Shown here: positions 50,292-59,607 of the stretch, piece after piece | How positions within the stretch are numbered: position 1 is the first letter of the stretch | Layout of the letters: each line of letters opens with the position of its first letter | From: Blastomonas sp. AAP53 | Lineage (GTDB): Bacteria > Pseudomonadota > Alphaproteobacteria > Sphingomonadales > Sphingomonadaceae | Length of the DNA: 64,000 bases | Assembly: GCF_000331245.1 (NCBI RefSeq) | Contig: NZ_ANFZ01000006.1 | Span: 1 to 64,000 of the forward strand | Reading direction: 5' to 3' | Position numbers and translations under genes: made by a program | The notes under the pieces: generated by a model | Databases searched by the model: none | What the model was told of the DNA's origin: nothing | The model's input: the letters and a program-made list of their open reading frames with translations, nothing else

Positions 50292-51997
50292 ACCGCCCCG
50301 TCCATCGCTGCCAGCACAGCCTCGCGCAGATCTGCGCGCACCACCTTGTTCATCGCGTTGCGCGGCAGCGCGGGCAGCATCACCAGCCGTTCCGGGCGCT
50401 TGAACACCGCGACGCCGGCCGCTGCCAGATGCGCACCGATGCTCGCGATATCCGGCGGGTTCGTGCCGTCGTCCACCACCACGGCCACCGCAATCCGTTC
50501 GCCCAGATCCGCATCGGGAATGCCCACCACTGCGGCCTCTCGGACGTTCGGAAGGTTGACCAGCAGCTCGTCGATTTCCGCCGGTGAGATATTCACGCCG
50601 CCGCGCACGATGATCTCCTTCGATCGCCCGACGAAGCGGTAGAAGCGCGCGAGTGGTCCTGTCCCTGCGATCTCGAACAGGTCGCCGGTGCGAAACCAGT
50701 CGCCGTCGAAGGCGGCGGCGGTCAGCTCGGGCGAGCGCCAATAGCCGGACATGACGTTGCCGCCTGCAATGTGCATCTCGCCGGACTGGCCGGGCTCGGT
50801 GATCACCGAGCCGCTCGAAGGATCGACCAGCCGGGTGCGCATCACCCCCGAAACCGGGTTGGACCATTCGACACCCTCGGCACCGAAGCGGGGGAAATAA
50901 TGCGCGCGCTCGGTGCGGTCGGGGACGTCGCCGGGCGAGGACATCAGCGCCATGCCCTCGTTCGATCCGAAAATGTTGCAGATCTCTATGCCGTGGTCGT
51001 TCGCCCAGCCCTCGATCAGCCAGGGGGTGAGCGGCGCCGAACCGCTGCCGATCGCGCGCAGCGATGACAGGTCCACCGAGGCGGCAATCTGTGGCTGCTT
51101 GAGCAACGCCGTCAGCACGGCGGGCGGCGCGATGGTATAGGTCACACGCTCGGCCTCGATCTGCTTGAGGAATACGCCGAGGTCGAACGGATGGTGCAGC
51201 ACCAACGTGCCGCGCACCTCCAGCCAGGGCAGCACCAGCCCGCCGATCGAGGCGATGTTGACCAAGGGGAAGGGGTTCAGCAGCACGTCGCCTGCCACCA
51301 TGCCGGTGCCCCAGACGATGACCTTGGCGTTGAGCACCCAATGGTTGTGATCGCGCGGCACGCCTTTGGGGCGTGCCTCGGTGCCCGACGTCCAGCAGAT
51401 CGTCAGCACCTCGCCGCCATCGACGGGGTTCACCGCGCACCACTCGGCGACGGGCGCAGGGTCGGCGGTGGCGGCGAGCGCCTTCAGGTCAGTGCCGCAC
51501 TCTGCCGGGCCTATCGTCAACACCTGCATTCCGGGGCGTGCCTCGGCCAGACCTGCCGCCATCGCAGCATGGTCATGGCCGTGGAAAGCGGGCACGGTGA
51601 CGAAGGCGCGCGCATCGGTGAGCGACAGGATATGCGCTAGCTCATGCTCGCGATACTGCATCACCACCGGGCTGATGATCAGCCCAAGCCGGGCCGCAGC
51701 AAGGAACAGGATCACCGCATCGACCGTATTGGGCAGTTGCGCGCAGATCACATCGTCCCTGGCGAGCTCCAGCCCGATCAGCGCGGCGGCCATCGCATCA
51801 ACACGTGCATCCAGTGCCGTCCAGCTCAGCTGTTCGGGTGCGCACCCATCAAGCGCCTCGCGGTTCATCGGATCGACGATTGCAATTGCTTCACCGCGTT
51901 CGGCCACAGCACGGCGCAGCATGGCATCGACGCTGATCCCCTCCCACCAGCCGCGCGCCATATGGTCCGCAATCCGCTCTGCCGAGGTCAGAAACAT
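50288..51997 (-). CDS. class I adenylate-forming acyl-CoA ligase
   Basis: This 569-residue AMP-binding enzyme has the P-loop-like T-S-G-T-E-A-R-P-K-G-V, the acid-binding Y-x-F-V-G-R-S-K-E and catalytic C-terminal Lys in N-A-M-N-K-V-V-R. It should activate an aromatic or aliphatic carboxylic acid to its CoA thioester. It is divergent from the DapB-like dehydrogenase gene, and a 20-bp palindrome lies between. The substrate is unknown; the context suggests a phenolic acid or a side-chain acid. Confidence 0.88.
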   Translation of the reverse strand: MFLTSAERIADHMARGWWEGISVDAMLRRAVAERGEAIAIVDPMNREALDGCAPEQLSWTALDARVDAMAAALIGLELARDDVICAQLPNTVDAVILFLAAARLGLIISPVVMQYREHELAHILSLTDARAFVTVPAFHGHDHAAMAAGLAEARPGMQVLTIGPAECGTDLKALAATADPAPVAEWCAVNPVDGGEVLTICWTSGTEARPKGVPRDHNHWVLNAKVIVWGTGMVAGDVLLNPFPLVNIASIGGLVLPWLEVRGTLVLHHPFDLGVFLKQIEAERVTYTIAPPAVLTALLKQPQIAASVDLSSLRAIGSGSAPLTPWLIEGWANDHGIEICNIFGSNEGMALMSSPGDVPDRTERAHYFPRFGAEGVEWSNPVSGVMRTRLVDPSSGSVITEPGQSGEMHIAGGNVMSGYWRSPELTAAAFDGDWFRTGDLFEIAGTGPLARFYRFVGRSKEIIVRGGVNISPAEIDELLVNLPNVREAAVVGIPDADLGERIAVAVVVDDGTNPPDIASIGAHLAAAGVAVFKRPERLVMLPALPRNAMNKVVRADLREAVLAAMDGAV

Positions 51998-52070
51998 CGC
52001 GCTCTCCTGTCTTGTGCTTTACAGCTTTCATAAAGATACCTAAACCCTTCGCAAGCCAAAGCTGCGGCCC

Positions 52071-52090
52071 GGGGGCGATTAATCGCCCCC
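52071..52090. promoter_or_regulatory. perfect 20-bp palindrome in a divergent promoter
   Basis: GGGGGCGATTAATCGCCCCC has no mismatches and lies 30 bp before the GTG of the dehydrogenase gene and 73 bp before the acyl-CoA ligase start. It looks like a dimer operator. No cognate regulator gene is adjacent. Confidence 0.6.
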
Positions 52091-52119
52091 TCAAAAGAAA
52101 CGGAACCGGGGAGGCGGGC

Positions 52120-53163
52120 GTGACCTGCAAAGTCATCCAATGGGCGACCGGCGCGATGGGGCGCACGGCGCTCCGCCGGATCATCGACGATCCGGCGCTC
52201 ACCCTTGCAGGCGTCCATGTCTATTCGCCCAAAAAGGCGGGCAAGGATGCAGGCGAGATCGCGCGCCGTCCGCTGACCGGCGTGCTGGCGACCGCCGATC
52301 TGGCCCAGACGCTGGCGATCGACGCCGATGTCGTCATCCACACGCCGCGCATCACCTTGCCCTATGACGCGCTGGTCCCCGACGTCGAGGCGCTGCTGCG
52401 GTCGGGCAAGAACGTCATTTCCACCGCCGGTTTCCATTGGCCGGCGGCGCAAGGGCCGGACTATGCCGATCGGCTGCACCGCGCCGCGATCGAGGGTGGC
52501 GCGACGCTGGCGGGCGTCGGGGTGAGCCCCGGCATGATCGTCGAGCGGATCGCGCTTGCGGCTACTGCGATGTCGGTCGAGGTCGATCATATCCATGTCA
52601 GCGAGACCGTTGATGCCTCAGCGATGGCAAGCGCTGCGTTCGTGTTCGATCTGATGGGGCTGGGCAGCGACCCTGCGGTCCGCGATATTCGCACTGGGCC
52701 TTTGGCGGAGCTTTACCGCGCGCTGTTTTCCGAGGTGCTGGTCTTTGCTGCGTACCAAATGGGTACGCAAGTGGATCGGATTGAACCAGATCATCAGTTG
52801 ACACTGGCACCTGCCGATATCGTGATCCCGGCAGGAGCGATTCCCCAGTGCACCGTGGCGGCGACCGAATGGCGCTGGACCGCGCATTACACCTGCGGCA
52901 CGCGCTTTACCCTCGCGATCCTGTGGACCGCCGATCCCGCGCTGCACGAGGGCGGGCGCGGGCACTGGGATGTGCGCATTGAAGGACGACCCAACATCCA
53001 CCTGACGATGGACATCGCCGAGGCCGATCCGAACGCGCCGCCTTCGCGCGCGCTCACCGATGCGACCGTGGCGGTGGCGATCAACGCCATTCCCGCCGTC
53101 ATCGCTGCGCCGCCGGGGCTGTTCGCATTCCAGCCGCCCAGCGCGTGGAGGGCACCGGCATGA
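52120..53163 (+). CDS. DapB-like NAD(P)H-dependent dehydrogenase
   Basis: This 347-residue protein resembles dihydrodipicolinate reductase-like dehydrogenases (the 2,4-diaminopentanoate dehydrogenase group): Q-W-A-T-G-A-M-G near the N-terminus, V-I-H-T-P-R, V-I-S-T-A-G and G-V-G-V-S-P-G. The GTG at 52120 has GGGAGG upstream; the open frame before it crosses the palindrome and divergent promoter. It overlaps the thiolase gene by 4 bp. Relatives occur in actinobacterial and sphingomonad lipid and steroid clusters without an assigned reaction. Confidence 0.78.
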   Translation: MTCKVIQWATGAMGRTALRRIIDDPALTLAGVHVYSPKKAGKDAGEIARRPLTGVLATADLAQTLAIDADVVIHTPRITLPYDALVPDVEALLRSGKNVISTAGFHWPAAQGPDYADRLHRAAIEGGATLAGVGVSPGMIVERIALAATAMSVEVDHIHVSETVDASAMASAAFVFDLMGLGSDPAVRDIRTGPLAELYRALFSEVLVFAAYQMGTQVDRIEPDHQLTLAPADIVIPAGAIPQCTVAATEWRWTAHYTCGTRFTLAILWTADPALHEGGRGHWDVRIEGRPNIHLTMDIAEADPNAPPSRALTDATVAVAINAIPAVIAAPPGLFAFQPPSAWRAPA

Positions 53164-54305
53164 GCGAGGCGTATCTGCATGTCGCACTGCGCACCCCGCG
53201 TGGACGCGCGCGGCCCGATGGCGGTCTGGCGAGCGAGACGCCGCATGGCCTCGTCGCGCACCTCGTCGATGCAATGGAGGCGCGCGGGGTCGAGCCGCGT
53301 GGACGCGCCGAGCGGATGACCTTGGGCTGCGTGGGCCAGGTCGGCGCGCAGGGCGGGCATATCGCTCTGGTCAGCAAGCTGAAGGCCGAACTGCCCGATA
53401 GCGTAGCGGTGCACACGCTCAACAACTTCTGCGCCTCGGGACTGTCCGCCGTCGGTGCAGCAGCCGCGGCGGTCGCCTCGGGCCAGGCGCAATGGGCGCT
53501 CGGCGGCGGGGTGGAGATGCTGTCGAAGGTCGCGTTCATGGCCGACAAGGCGGACTATTATACCGCCGCCGACATGCCGCCCGCCCGGCGGTACATCCAG
53601 GTCGCGCTGGCGGCCGACATGCTCGCCGAAAAGGAGGGCATTACCCGCGCCGAGCTCGATGCAGTCGCGATGACCTCGCAGGCGCGCGCGGCGGCTGCGG
53701 AAGGCACGCCCGAACTGCTCGCCTCGCGGATCGCGGTGGCGGGGCTGGATCGCGAGGAAGCGGTGCGCCCGATGACGCTGGAGCGACTGCAGGCGCTGCC
53801 ACCTGCATTTCCGGCGCTGGCCGAGGGTTATCGCGATATCCTGGGCGACCGGGTGATCGACCATCGTCACAGCGTCGCGCACGCCCCGCCGATGACCGAT
53901 GGCGCGGGGCTCGCGCTGGTCGGACCGCGCGAAGGGGCGACCGCGCGCATCGTCGCGCATGTCGAGGTCGGCGGCGATCCGTGGGATTCGCTCACCGCAG
54001 GCTTCACCGCGATGGACCGGGCGCTCGCCAAAGCGGGGTTTGCGCTAGCGGATATGGACCGCATCGAGTTCATGGAAGCGTTCGCGGTCACCCATGCCAA
54101 GTTCCTGCGCGACCGTGCACCCGATCCGGACAAGGTCAATGTCAGCGGCGGGCATGTCGCCAAGGGGCATCCGATGGGCGCGACCGGTGCGATCCTGCTC
54201 TCGACGCTGATCGATGCGCTGACGGCATCGGGCGGTACTCTGGGCCTCGTGGTGGCGACCGGTGCGCAGGGCGTGGGCGTGGCGACAATCGTGGAGCGAA
54301 TTTGA
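53160..54305 (+). CDS. thiolase-family acyltransferase lacking the C-terminal Cys
   Basis: This 381-residue thiolase has the nucleophile in N-N-F-C-A-S-G-L-S and the G-G-H-V-A-K-G-H-P-M-G-A-T-G motif. The usual C-terminal C-x-G-x-G region reads A-T-G-A-Q-G-V-G, so the acid/base cysteine is missing. It may do a different Claisen-type or acyl-transfer reaction, or serve with a partner. It starts at 53160, overlapping the dehydrogenase stop, and is followed without gap by the nitronate monooxygenase gene. Confidence 0.82.
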   Translation: MSEAYLHVALRTPRGRARPDGGLASETPHGLVAHLVDAMEARGVEPRGRAERMTLGCVGQVGAQGGHIALVSKLKAELPDSVAVHTLNNFCASGLSAVGAAAAAVASGQAQWALGGGVEMLSKVAFMADKADYYTAADMPPARRYIQVALAADMLAEKEGITRAELDAVAMTSQARAAAAEGTPELLASRIAVAGLDREEAVRPMTLERLQALPPAFPALAEGYRDILGDRVIDHRHSVAHAPPMTDGAGLALVGPREGATARIVAHVEVGGDPWDSLTAGFTAMDRALAKAGFALADMDRIEFMEAFAVTHAKFLRDRAPDPDKVNVSGGHVAKGHPMGATGAILLSTLIDALTASGGTLGLVVATGAQGVGVATIVERI

Positions 54306-55229
54306 ATGATGATCGACAGATTGCGCCTGCCGGTGGTGGCTGCGCCGATGTTTCTGGTGTCTGGGCCGGAGATGGTGATCGCGGCAGCACGCTCGGGCAT
54401 CATCGGCTCGTTCCCCACGCCCAATTGCCGCACGGTCACCGATCTTGACGCCTGGATGACGCGGATCGCGGCGGAGGCGGCAGGGGCGCCCGGCCTATGG
54501 GCGGCGAACCTCGTCACGCACAGCAGCAACCAGCGGCTCGCCGATGATCTGGCGCTGATCGCGAAGCACAAGCCGCCGATCGTGATCACTGCCCTTGGCA
54601 GCCCGGCCCCGGCGATTGAGACGGTGCACGGCTATGGCGGCATCGTGCTCGCCGATGTCATCACCGTGGCCTTGGGTCGCAAGGCGGCGGCAGCGGGCGC
54701 GGATGGCCTGGTCTGCGTCTCGGCAGGGGCGGGCGGGCACACCGGCTTCCTCTCGCCCTTCGCCTTCATCACCGCGTTGCGCGCCGAGTTCGGCGGGATC
54801 ATCTGCGTCGGCGGGGGAATTTCCGATGGCGCGGCGCTGGCGGGCGCGATCGCGGCGGGTGCGGACCTCGTCTATATGGGCACGCGGTTCCTCGCAGCGG
54901 AAGAAAGCATGGCGGTGCCGGGCTACAAGCAGATGGTGGTCGACAGCGGGCTCGAGGATCTCGTCGTCAGCCCCGCGATCACCGGCACGCCCGCATCCTG
55001 GCTGATCCCGTCACTCGTCGCGTGCGGCTATGATCCCAAGGACTTGGGTAAGCCCGCCACCCGCGATTACGGCGGCGATCCGCATGCCAAGTGGAAGGAC
55101 CTCTGGGCGGCAGGGCAGGGTGTCGGCACGGTCCGGAGCATCGAACCCGTCGCCACAATCGTGGACGAGATCGAAGCCGGTTTCCGCGCCGCCGCCGAGC
55201 GACTGGGGCAGCGGGCCGGGACCCACTGA
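54306..55229 (+). CDS. nitronate monooxygenase family FMN protein
   Basis: This 307-residue TIM-barrel flavoprotein of the 2-nitropropane dioxygenase family has A-A-P-M-F-L-V-S near the N-terminus, V-S-A-G-A-G-G-H-T-G (FMN/catalytic His) and G-G-G-I-S-D-G. Members oxidise nitronates, but several homologues in catabolic clusters act as enoyl reductases or have unknown roles. It is the third gene of the 52120-55229 operon, starting one base after the thiolase stop. Confidence 0.86.
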   Translation: MMIDRLRLPVVAAPMFLVSGPEMVIAAARSGIIGSFPTPNCRTVTDLDAWMTRIAAEAAGAPGLWAANLVTHSSNQRLADDLALIAKHKPPIVITALGSPAPAIETVHGYGGIVLADVITVALGRKAAAAGADGLVCVSAGAGGHTGFLSPFAFITALRAEFGGIICVGGGISDGAALAGAIAAGADLVYMGTRFLAAEESMAVPGYKQMVVDSGLEDLVVSPAITGTPASWLIPSLVACGYDPKDLGKPATRDYGGDPHAKWKDLWAAGQGVGTVRSIEPVATIVDEIEAGFRAAAERLGQRAGTH

Positions 55230-55243
55230 CCCAAGGGCCAGGC

Positions 55244-56032
55244 TCAGCCACGTTTCGGCGGCAACGGAATGAAGCCCGAGGTGCGTGCGACATACTCCGC
55301 ATAGCCCTCGCGCGTCTTCGCCAGTCGCCGCTCGACCGTCGGCGCGCCCGACCATTTCATCAGCGTCCAGGTGAGCAGCACCGGGCCGACGATGGCGGCA
55401 AGGCCGGTCGAGGTCTCGGCCGCGATCAGCCACAGCCCCCACCAGGTCGTGGCATCGCCGAAATAATTGGGGTGACGGGTATAGCGCCACAGGCCGCCGG
55501 TCATCAGTTTGCCCTGGTTTTCGGGCCTGGCCTTGAACGCCACCAGCTGCGCATCGCCGATCGTCTCGAACGCGATGCCGAACAAGGCTATACCCGCGCC
55601 GATCAGGCCCAGAGTGCCGAACGCGGGCTCGGCATCGATCTGCCCCAATTGAACGGGGAGGCAGACGACGAACAGCAACGGGGCCTGAGTCGCGAACACC
55701 AGCTGGCCCGAGGCGCGGGCGAAGCTCCAGCCCTTGTGCTGCTGTGCCTTGCCGAGCAGCGCCGAATAGCGCCGGTCGGGCCCATGGCTGCGCCAGCGCC
55801 ACAGCATGAAGCTGCCCAGCCGTGCCGCCCACAGGCCGCAGATGCTGAGCAGCGCCAGCATCCGCGTCGGGTCGCCTTCGGCCTGCACATAGGTCGATGC
55901 CGCCATCACCAGCATGCCCCACGCCCAGAAGCTGTCCACCGGGGTCACGTCGCGCGTGCCTAGGCAGATCAGCCACAGCGCGACAAAGCACCCCACCAGC
56001 ACAGCGGCGTTGATCGCCAGAATCGTCAGCAT
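55244..56032 (-). CDS. DUF1295-family membrane protein (steroid 5-alpha-reductase-like)
   Basis: This 262-residue integral membrane protein has several hydrophobic helices and the R-Y-T-R-H-P-N-Y-F-G-D motif typical of DUF1295 and related reductase or methyltransferase folds. The C-terminal half carries the NADPH- or SAM-binding face in those families. It is convergent with the nitronate monooxygenase gene, 14 bp apart, and upstream of none of the pathway genes. A lipid or steroid reductase role is possible but not shown. Confidence 0.8.
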   Translation of the reverse strand: MLTILAINAAVLVGCFVALWLICLGTRDVTPVDSFWAWGMLVMAASTYVQAEGDPTRMLALLSICGLWAARLGSFMLWRWRSHGPDRRYSALLGKAQQHKGWSFARASGQLVFATQAPLLFVVCLPVQLGQIDAEPAFGTLGLIGAGIALFGIAFETIGDAQLVAFKARPENQGKLMTGGLWRYTRHPNYFGDATTWWGLWLIAAETSTGLAAIVGPVLLTWTLMKWSGAPTVERRLAKTREGYAEYVARTSGFIPLPPKRG

Positions 56033-56069
56033 CCCGTTTTCTCCCGATTATCGTTGATAGTGCGCGGCG

Positions 56070-57848
56070 TCAGCCAGTCGCGGCGACGCCATCGCCTGGC
56101 GGATCGGCAAACACTCGGCCCACCCATTCGCGCCGCCCGTCGAGCACTGCGCGGCGGTTGATCGTGCCCTTGTCGGAGAGCTCGTGCGCAGCTGCATTGG
56201 GTGGGCTGTCGAACAGCGCCACCCGCTTGATCATTGCGCCGCCGCGCGCGTCCGCGTTGTAGCTGCGCACCGCATCAGCCACCGCCTCCAGCGTCGCGCC
56301 GGGCTTAGGCCAGGCGAGCATGGCAAGATACGGCCTGCCATCATCGGCCAAGACCAGTTCGGCGATCAGCCCTGAGCATGCCTTGAGCAGTTTCTCGCGC
56401 ACTGCGCCGCCATAGACCCAGTTGCCATTGGCGAGCTTGAACTCCTCGGCCAGCCTTCCGGCAAAGGCGAGGCCTTGGCCGGGGTCGGCCTCATCATGGA
56501 ACACCGCGACATCGCCGGTGCGGTAAAATCCCTCCTCGTCGAATGCCGCTGCGGTCTTGTCGGGCTCGCCCAGATAGCCCTGCATGACATTCGGCCCGGA
56601 CAAGCGCACCTCGTAGCGGCCATCGCAGGGCACGAGCTTGAGCGTCAGCCCCGGCGCGGGCAGGCCGATGCCGACGCGGGTCGTCGGGAAATGGATCGCC
56701 ATGCAGCCTGAGACGGTCTCGGTCATGCCATAGCCGGTGGTCATGTGGATGCGGTGGCCGGTTTCCTGCACCGCCAATGCCTGCAATCGGTCGTAGACCG
56801 GCTGGGGCAGGCCCGCACCTCCGTATAACATCAGCCGCATCTTGGCGAAGAAGCGGCTGCGCAGCTGAGCGTCGCTCTCCAGCGCCTCAACCAGCATCGC
56901 ATAGCCTGCGGGTACGTTGTTGAAATAGGCCACCGAAATCTCGCGCAGGTTGGCGATCGTCTGGTCGAACAGACCGGGCAGCGGCTTGCCCGCGTCGATA
57001 TGCAGCGTGCCGCCCTCGAGCAGGCAGGTGCGCATGACGGAAGCGCCTGCGGCATGATGCCAGGGGAGCCAGTCGAGCATGACATCGTCCCAGCCCGCCG
57101 CCTTGCCGATCATGTCGAGCCCCTGCGCGCCGCACGCTGCCAGCGTGGCCAGCGAATGCGGCACGATCTTGGGCAGGCCGGTCGAGCCGGAGGTCAGCAT
57201 GTAGATTGCCGCCGCCTGCGGATCGACGGCGGCGATGGCGTCGTCGGCGACCGCACCGGGGTCCGTCACGATGACGTCGGAATACCTTATAGCATCGCTG
57301 AAGGCGGTTTGGTCAGTGGCGATGATGCGCGCACCCGCAGGTGCGGTTTCGGCCAGCGCCCTGGCGATCGCCGGGTGCGCATCGGCATAGATCGCGGCGG
57401 GCTGCGTCCGCGTCATCACATGGCGCAGCCGCGCATGCTCGCCGCCCGCGAGGCCATAGGCCACGCTGACCGGAACGATGATGATCCCCGCTGCCCAGGC
57501 GGCGAAGGTCAGCACCGCGACCGGAAGGCTGTTTTCAGCGATGATCAGCAACCGGCTGCCGCGCGGGACATTGTCGCTGAGCCAGCGGGTCGCGCCATCG
57601 ATATCGCGCTTGATCTGCGCATAGCTGCGATAGGCCCACTGCCCGTCGGCGCCGCGCCAGCCGATCGCGGGGGCATCGCCTTTGAGGGCGGCGCGCGTCG
57701 CGAAGGCGCGGGGGATATTGGCATCAAATTCGCGCAGCGGAACGCGGCTTTTCAGCAGGATCGTGCCATCGTTGCGCCGCTCGACATCGAGGTCTACGGC
57801 CATGAACTCCGCCTCGCGAAACGGGGCCTCGGCAAGCTCCACGATCAT
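56070..57848 (-). CDS. feruloyl-CoA synthase-like AMP-dependent ligase
   Basis: This 592-residue adenylate-forming enzyme has L-T-S-G-S-T-G-L-P-K, T-G-Y-G-M-T-E-T and the C-terminal A-G-R-L-A-E-E-F-K-L-A-N-G-N-W-V. That last block is typical of the long feruloyl-CoA synthases. It should make a CoA thioester of a phenylpropanoid or similar acid. It is the last gene of a three-gene operon with the SnoaL-like and thiolase genes (4-bp overlaps). No hydratase/aldolase (ech) or vanillin dehydrogenase gene is nearby, so a different route is possible. Confidence 0.83.
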   Translation of the reverse strand: MIVELAEAPFREAEFMAVDLDVERRNDGTILLKSRVPLREFDANIPRAFATRAALKGDAPAIGWRGADGQWAYRSYAQIKRDIDGATRWLSDNVPRGSRLLIIAENSLPVAVLTFAAWAAGIIIVPVSVAYGLAGGEHARLRHVMTRTQPAAIYADAHPAIARALAETAPAGARIIATDQTAFSDAIRYSDVIVTDPGAVADDAIAAVDPQAAAIYMLTSGSTGLPKIVPHSLATLAACGAQGLDMIGKAAGWDDVMLDWLPWHHAAGASVMRTCLLEGGTLHIDAGKPLPGLFDQTIANLREISVAYFNNVPAGYAMLVEALESDAQLRSRFFAKMRLMLYGGAGLPQPVYDRLQALAVQETGHRIHMTTGYGMTETVSGCMAIHFPTTRVGIGLPAPGLTLKLVPCDGRYEVRLSGPNVMQGYLGEPDKTAAAFDEEGFYRTGDVAVFHDEADPGQGLAFAGRLAEEFKLANGNWVYGGAVREKLLKACSGLIAELVLADDGRPYLAMLAWPKPGATLEAVADAVRSYNADARGGAMIKRVALFDSPPNAAAHELSDKGTINRRAVLDGRREWVGRVFADPPGDGVAATG

Positions 57849-58276
57849 GCGGCGGGCCGGTCGAGCAGTTCCTTCACTTGGGGCGGGTAGGGCTTGCCGG
57901 CCTTGATCGCGTCGACGGTTCCCCGGTCGAGATAATCGCGCCAGCCGATGATGGTGTCGCCGCTATATTCGATCACACCGGCGTACGGCGCGGCGACGCG
58001 GACGCCATCGGTGGTGACATATTCGTCCACGCCTTCGACGAACAGCCGGTCGGCGGTTTCGGCATGCGCGAAGATGCGCCAGTTGACCTCGGCAATCGTC
58101 GCCCCGAACCGTTCGATGAACGCGCGCGCCTCGGCCTTGCCGCGCGCAGGCGGGGCGATGGCGGCGGCATAATGCCACACGACATCCTCGTGCAGCATGC
58201 CGAGCACGGCTTCGGCATCCTTGCGGGTCCAGGCGGCGATCAGTTGCTTGAACTGGTTGAAACGGGTGTCGCTCAT
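57845..58276 (-). CDS. SnoaL/limonene-epoxide-hydrolase-like protein
   Basis: This 143-residue NTF2-fold protein has A-A-W-T-R-K-D-A-E-A-V-L in the first helix and W-R-D-Y-L-D-R-G near the C-terminus, typical of the ketosteroid-isomerase-like polyketide-cyclase group. Overlaps of 4 bp with both the ligase and thiolase genes show co-translation. It may hydrate, isomerise or cyclise a CoA-linked intermediate made by its neighbours. Confidence 0.82.
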   Translation of the reverse strand: MSDTRFNQFKQLIAAWTRKDAEAVLGMLHEDVVWHYAAAIAPPARGKAEARAFIERFGATIAEVNWRIFAHAETADRLFVEGVDEYVTTDGVRVAAPYAGVIEYSGDTIIGWRDYLDRGTVDAIKAGKPYPPQVKELLDRPAA

Positions 58277-59502
58277 GCTGCCTGCTCCACGATAAAGCTG
58301 ACTGTTGTGGTGGTCGATCCGCCGATGTTCAGCGTTTGCACGCGGCGCGCGCCCTCGACCTGATTGTCGGCGGCGTTGTCCGTCACCTGTCGGTGCGCGT
58401 CGAGCAGCATCCGCACGCCGGTCGCGCCGACCGGATGGCCCAGGCCGATGAGCCCGCCCGAAGGGTTGATCGGCAGCTTGCCGCCGATCTCGATATCGCC
58501 GTTCTCGACCGCTTTCCACGCTTCGCCGGGCGCAGTGAGGCCAAGATGGTCGATCGCCATATATTCGGTCATCGCAAAGCAGTCGTGCGTCTCGACCGCA
58601 TCGATCGCCTCGACGCCAGAAACGCCCGCGCGGGTACGCGCGTCTTCGATGGCGCGCCGCACCTGCGGGAAGACATACTGGCTGTCGCCCGCCATCCGCA
58701 GCTTGTCGCGATAGCCGAGCGCCGCCGAACGATGGCCCCAGCCTGCAATGCGCGACAGCGATTCCAGCGGAATACCGCGCTTGGCGGCATATTCGCGCGC
58801 GCGGCTTTCCGACGCGAGGAAGACGACCGCCGCGCCATCGGTGACCTGGCCGCAGTCGTTCTTGCGGGTGCGGCCTTCAACGACGGGGTTGGCCTCGTCG
58901 TTCTCGGTGAAGCTGTCGGGGCCGAACTGCCATTGCCGGGTCTGTGCGTTGGGGTTGCGGCGTCCGTTGGCGAAGTTGATTTCGGCAATGCGGCCCAGAT
59001 GTTCGTAGCTCAGGCCGTAGCGCGCGTCATATTCCTCGGCGAGGTCGGAAAAGGCACGCGGCCAGACGAACTGCGCGTCGCCGAACTCGCGGCCCTGATA
59101 GGCGGCGGCACCCAGATGCTCCGCTGCCTTTTGCCCAGGCACATTGCGCATCATCTCGATGCCGATCACGCAGGCAAGGTCATAGCGTCCCGCTTCGATC
59201 TCGGCGGCAGCGGCCAGCACCGAAACGCTGCCCGACGCGCACGCCGCTTCGTGCCGCGAGGTGGGGAGGCCGTCGAGCGCGGGATCTACATAGGCGAAGA
59301 AGCCACCGAGCAGGCCCTGGCCCGCAAACAGGTCGCCGACGAAATTGCCGACATGGCCGCTTTCGATCTCGTGGGCGTCGAGCCTGGCGGCGTCGAGTCC
59401 GTTTCGGACAGTGTCGACAAAGCCATCGCCTATCGAAAGCCCCTCGCGCTGCCAGTTGCGCGCAAAGTCGCTTTGCCATCCGCCAAGCACATAGACCATC
59501 AA
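58273..59502 (-). CDS. thiolase-family protein (SCP2-thiolase-like)
   Basis: This 409-residue thiolase has nucleophile Cys in H-E-A-A-C-A-S-G and N-P-S-G-G-L-I-G-L-G-H-P-V-G-A-T-G. The C-terminus ends G-G-S-T-T-T-T-V-S-F-I-V-E without the second cysteine, as in SCP2-type thiolases that often need a DUF35 partner. No DUF35 gene is seen in the window. It is the first gene of the operon with the SnoaL-like protein and CoA ligase. A second ATG one codon in is an alternative start. Confidence 0.84.
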   Translation of the reverse strand: MMVYVLGGWQSDFARNWQREGLSIGDGFVDTVRNGLDAARLDAHEIESGHVGNFVGDLFAGQGLLGGFFAYVDPALDGLPTSRHEAACASGSVSVLAAAAEIEAGRYDLACVIGIEMMRNVPGQKAAEHLGAAAYQGREFGDAQFVWPRAFSDLAEEYDARYGLSYEHLGRIAEINFANGRRNPNAQTRQWQFGPDSFTENDEANPVVEGRTRKNDCGQVTDGAAVVFLASESRAREYAAKRGIPLESLSRIAGWGHRSAALGYRDKLRMAGDSQYVFPQVRRAIEDARTRAGVSGVEAIDAVETHDCFAMTEYMAIDHLGLTAPGEAWKAVENGDIEIGGKLPINPSGGLIGLGHPVGATGVRMLLDAHRQVTDNAADNQVEGARRVQTLNIGGSTTTTVSFIVEQAA

Positions 59503-59607
59503 ACCTCTCCTGCTTTTATGGTATGCTTATACAAGCTAAGCAGGCGGCGCAACCGCGACGTTGTGTCGTGCGGTGCGAGGATGAGGGGCCAGCCCTGGCT
59601 CCGATGA

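Noticed and set aside
48651-51443. 930-codon open frame on the minus strand spanning two genes
   Set aside because: It runs antisense through the carotenoid oxygenase and out of frame through the acyl-CoA ligase, both well supported by motifs. It has no signature of its own.
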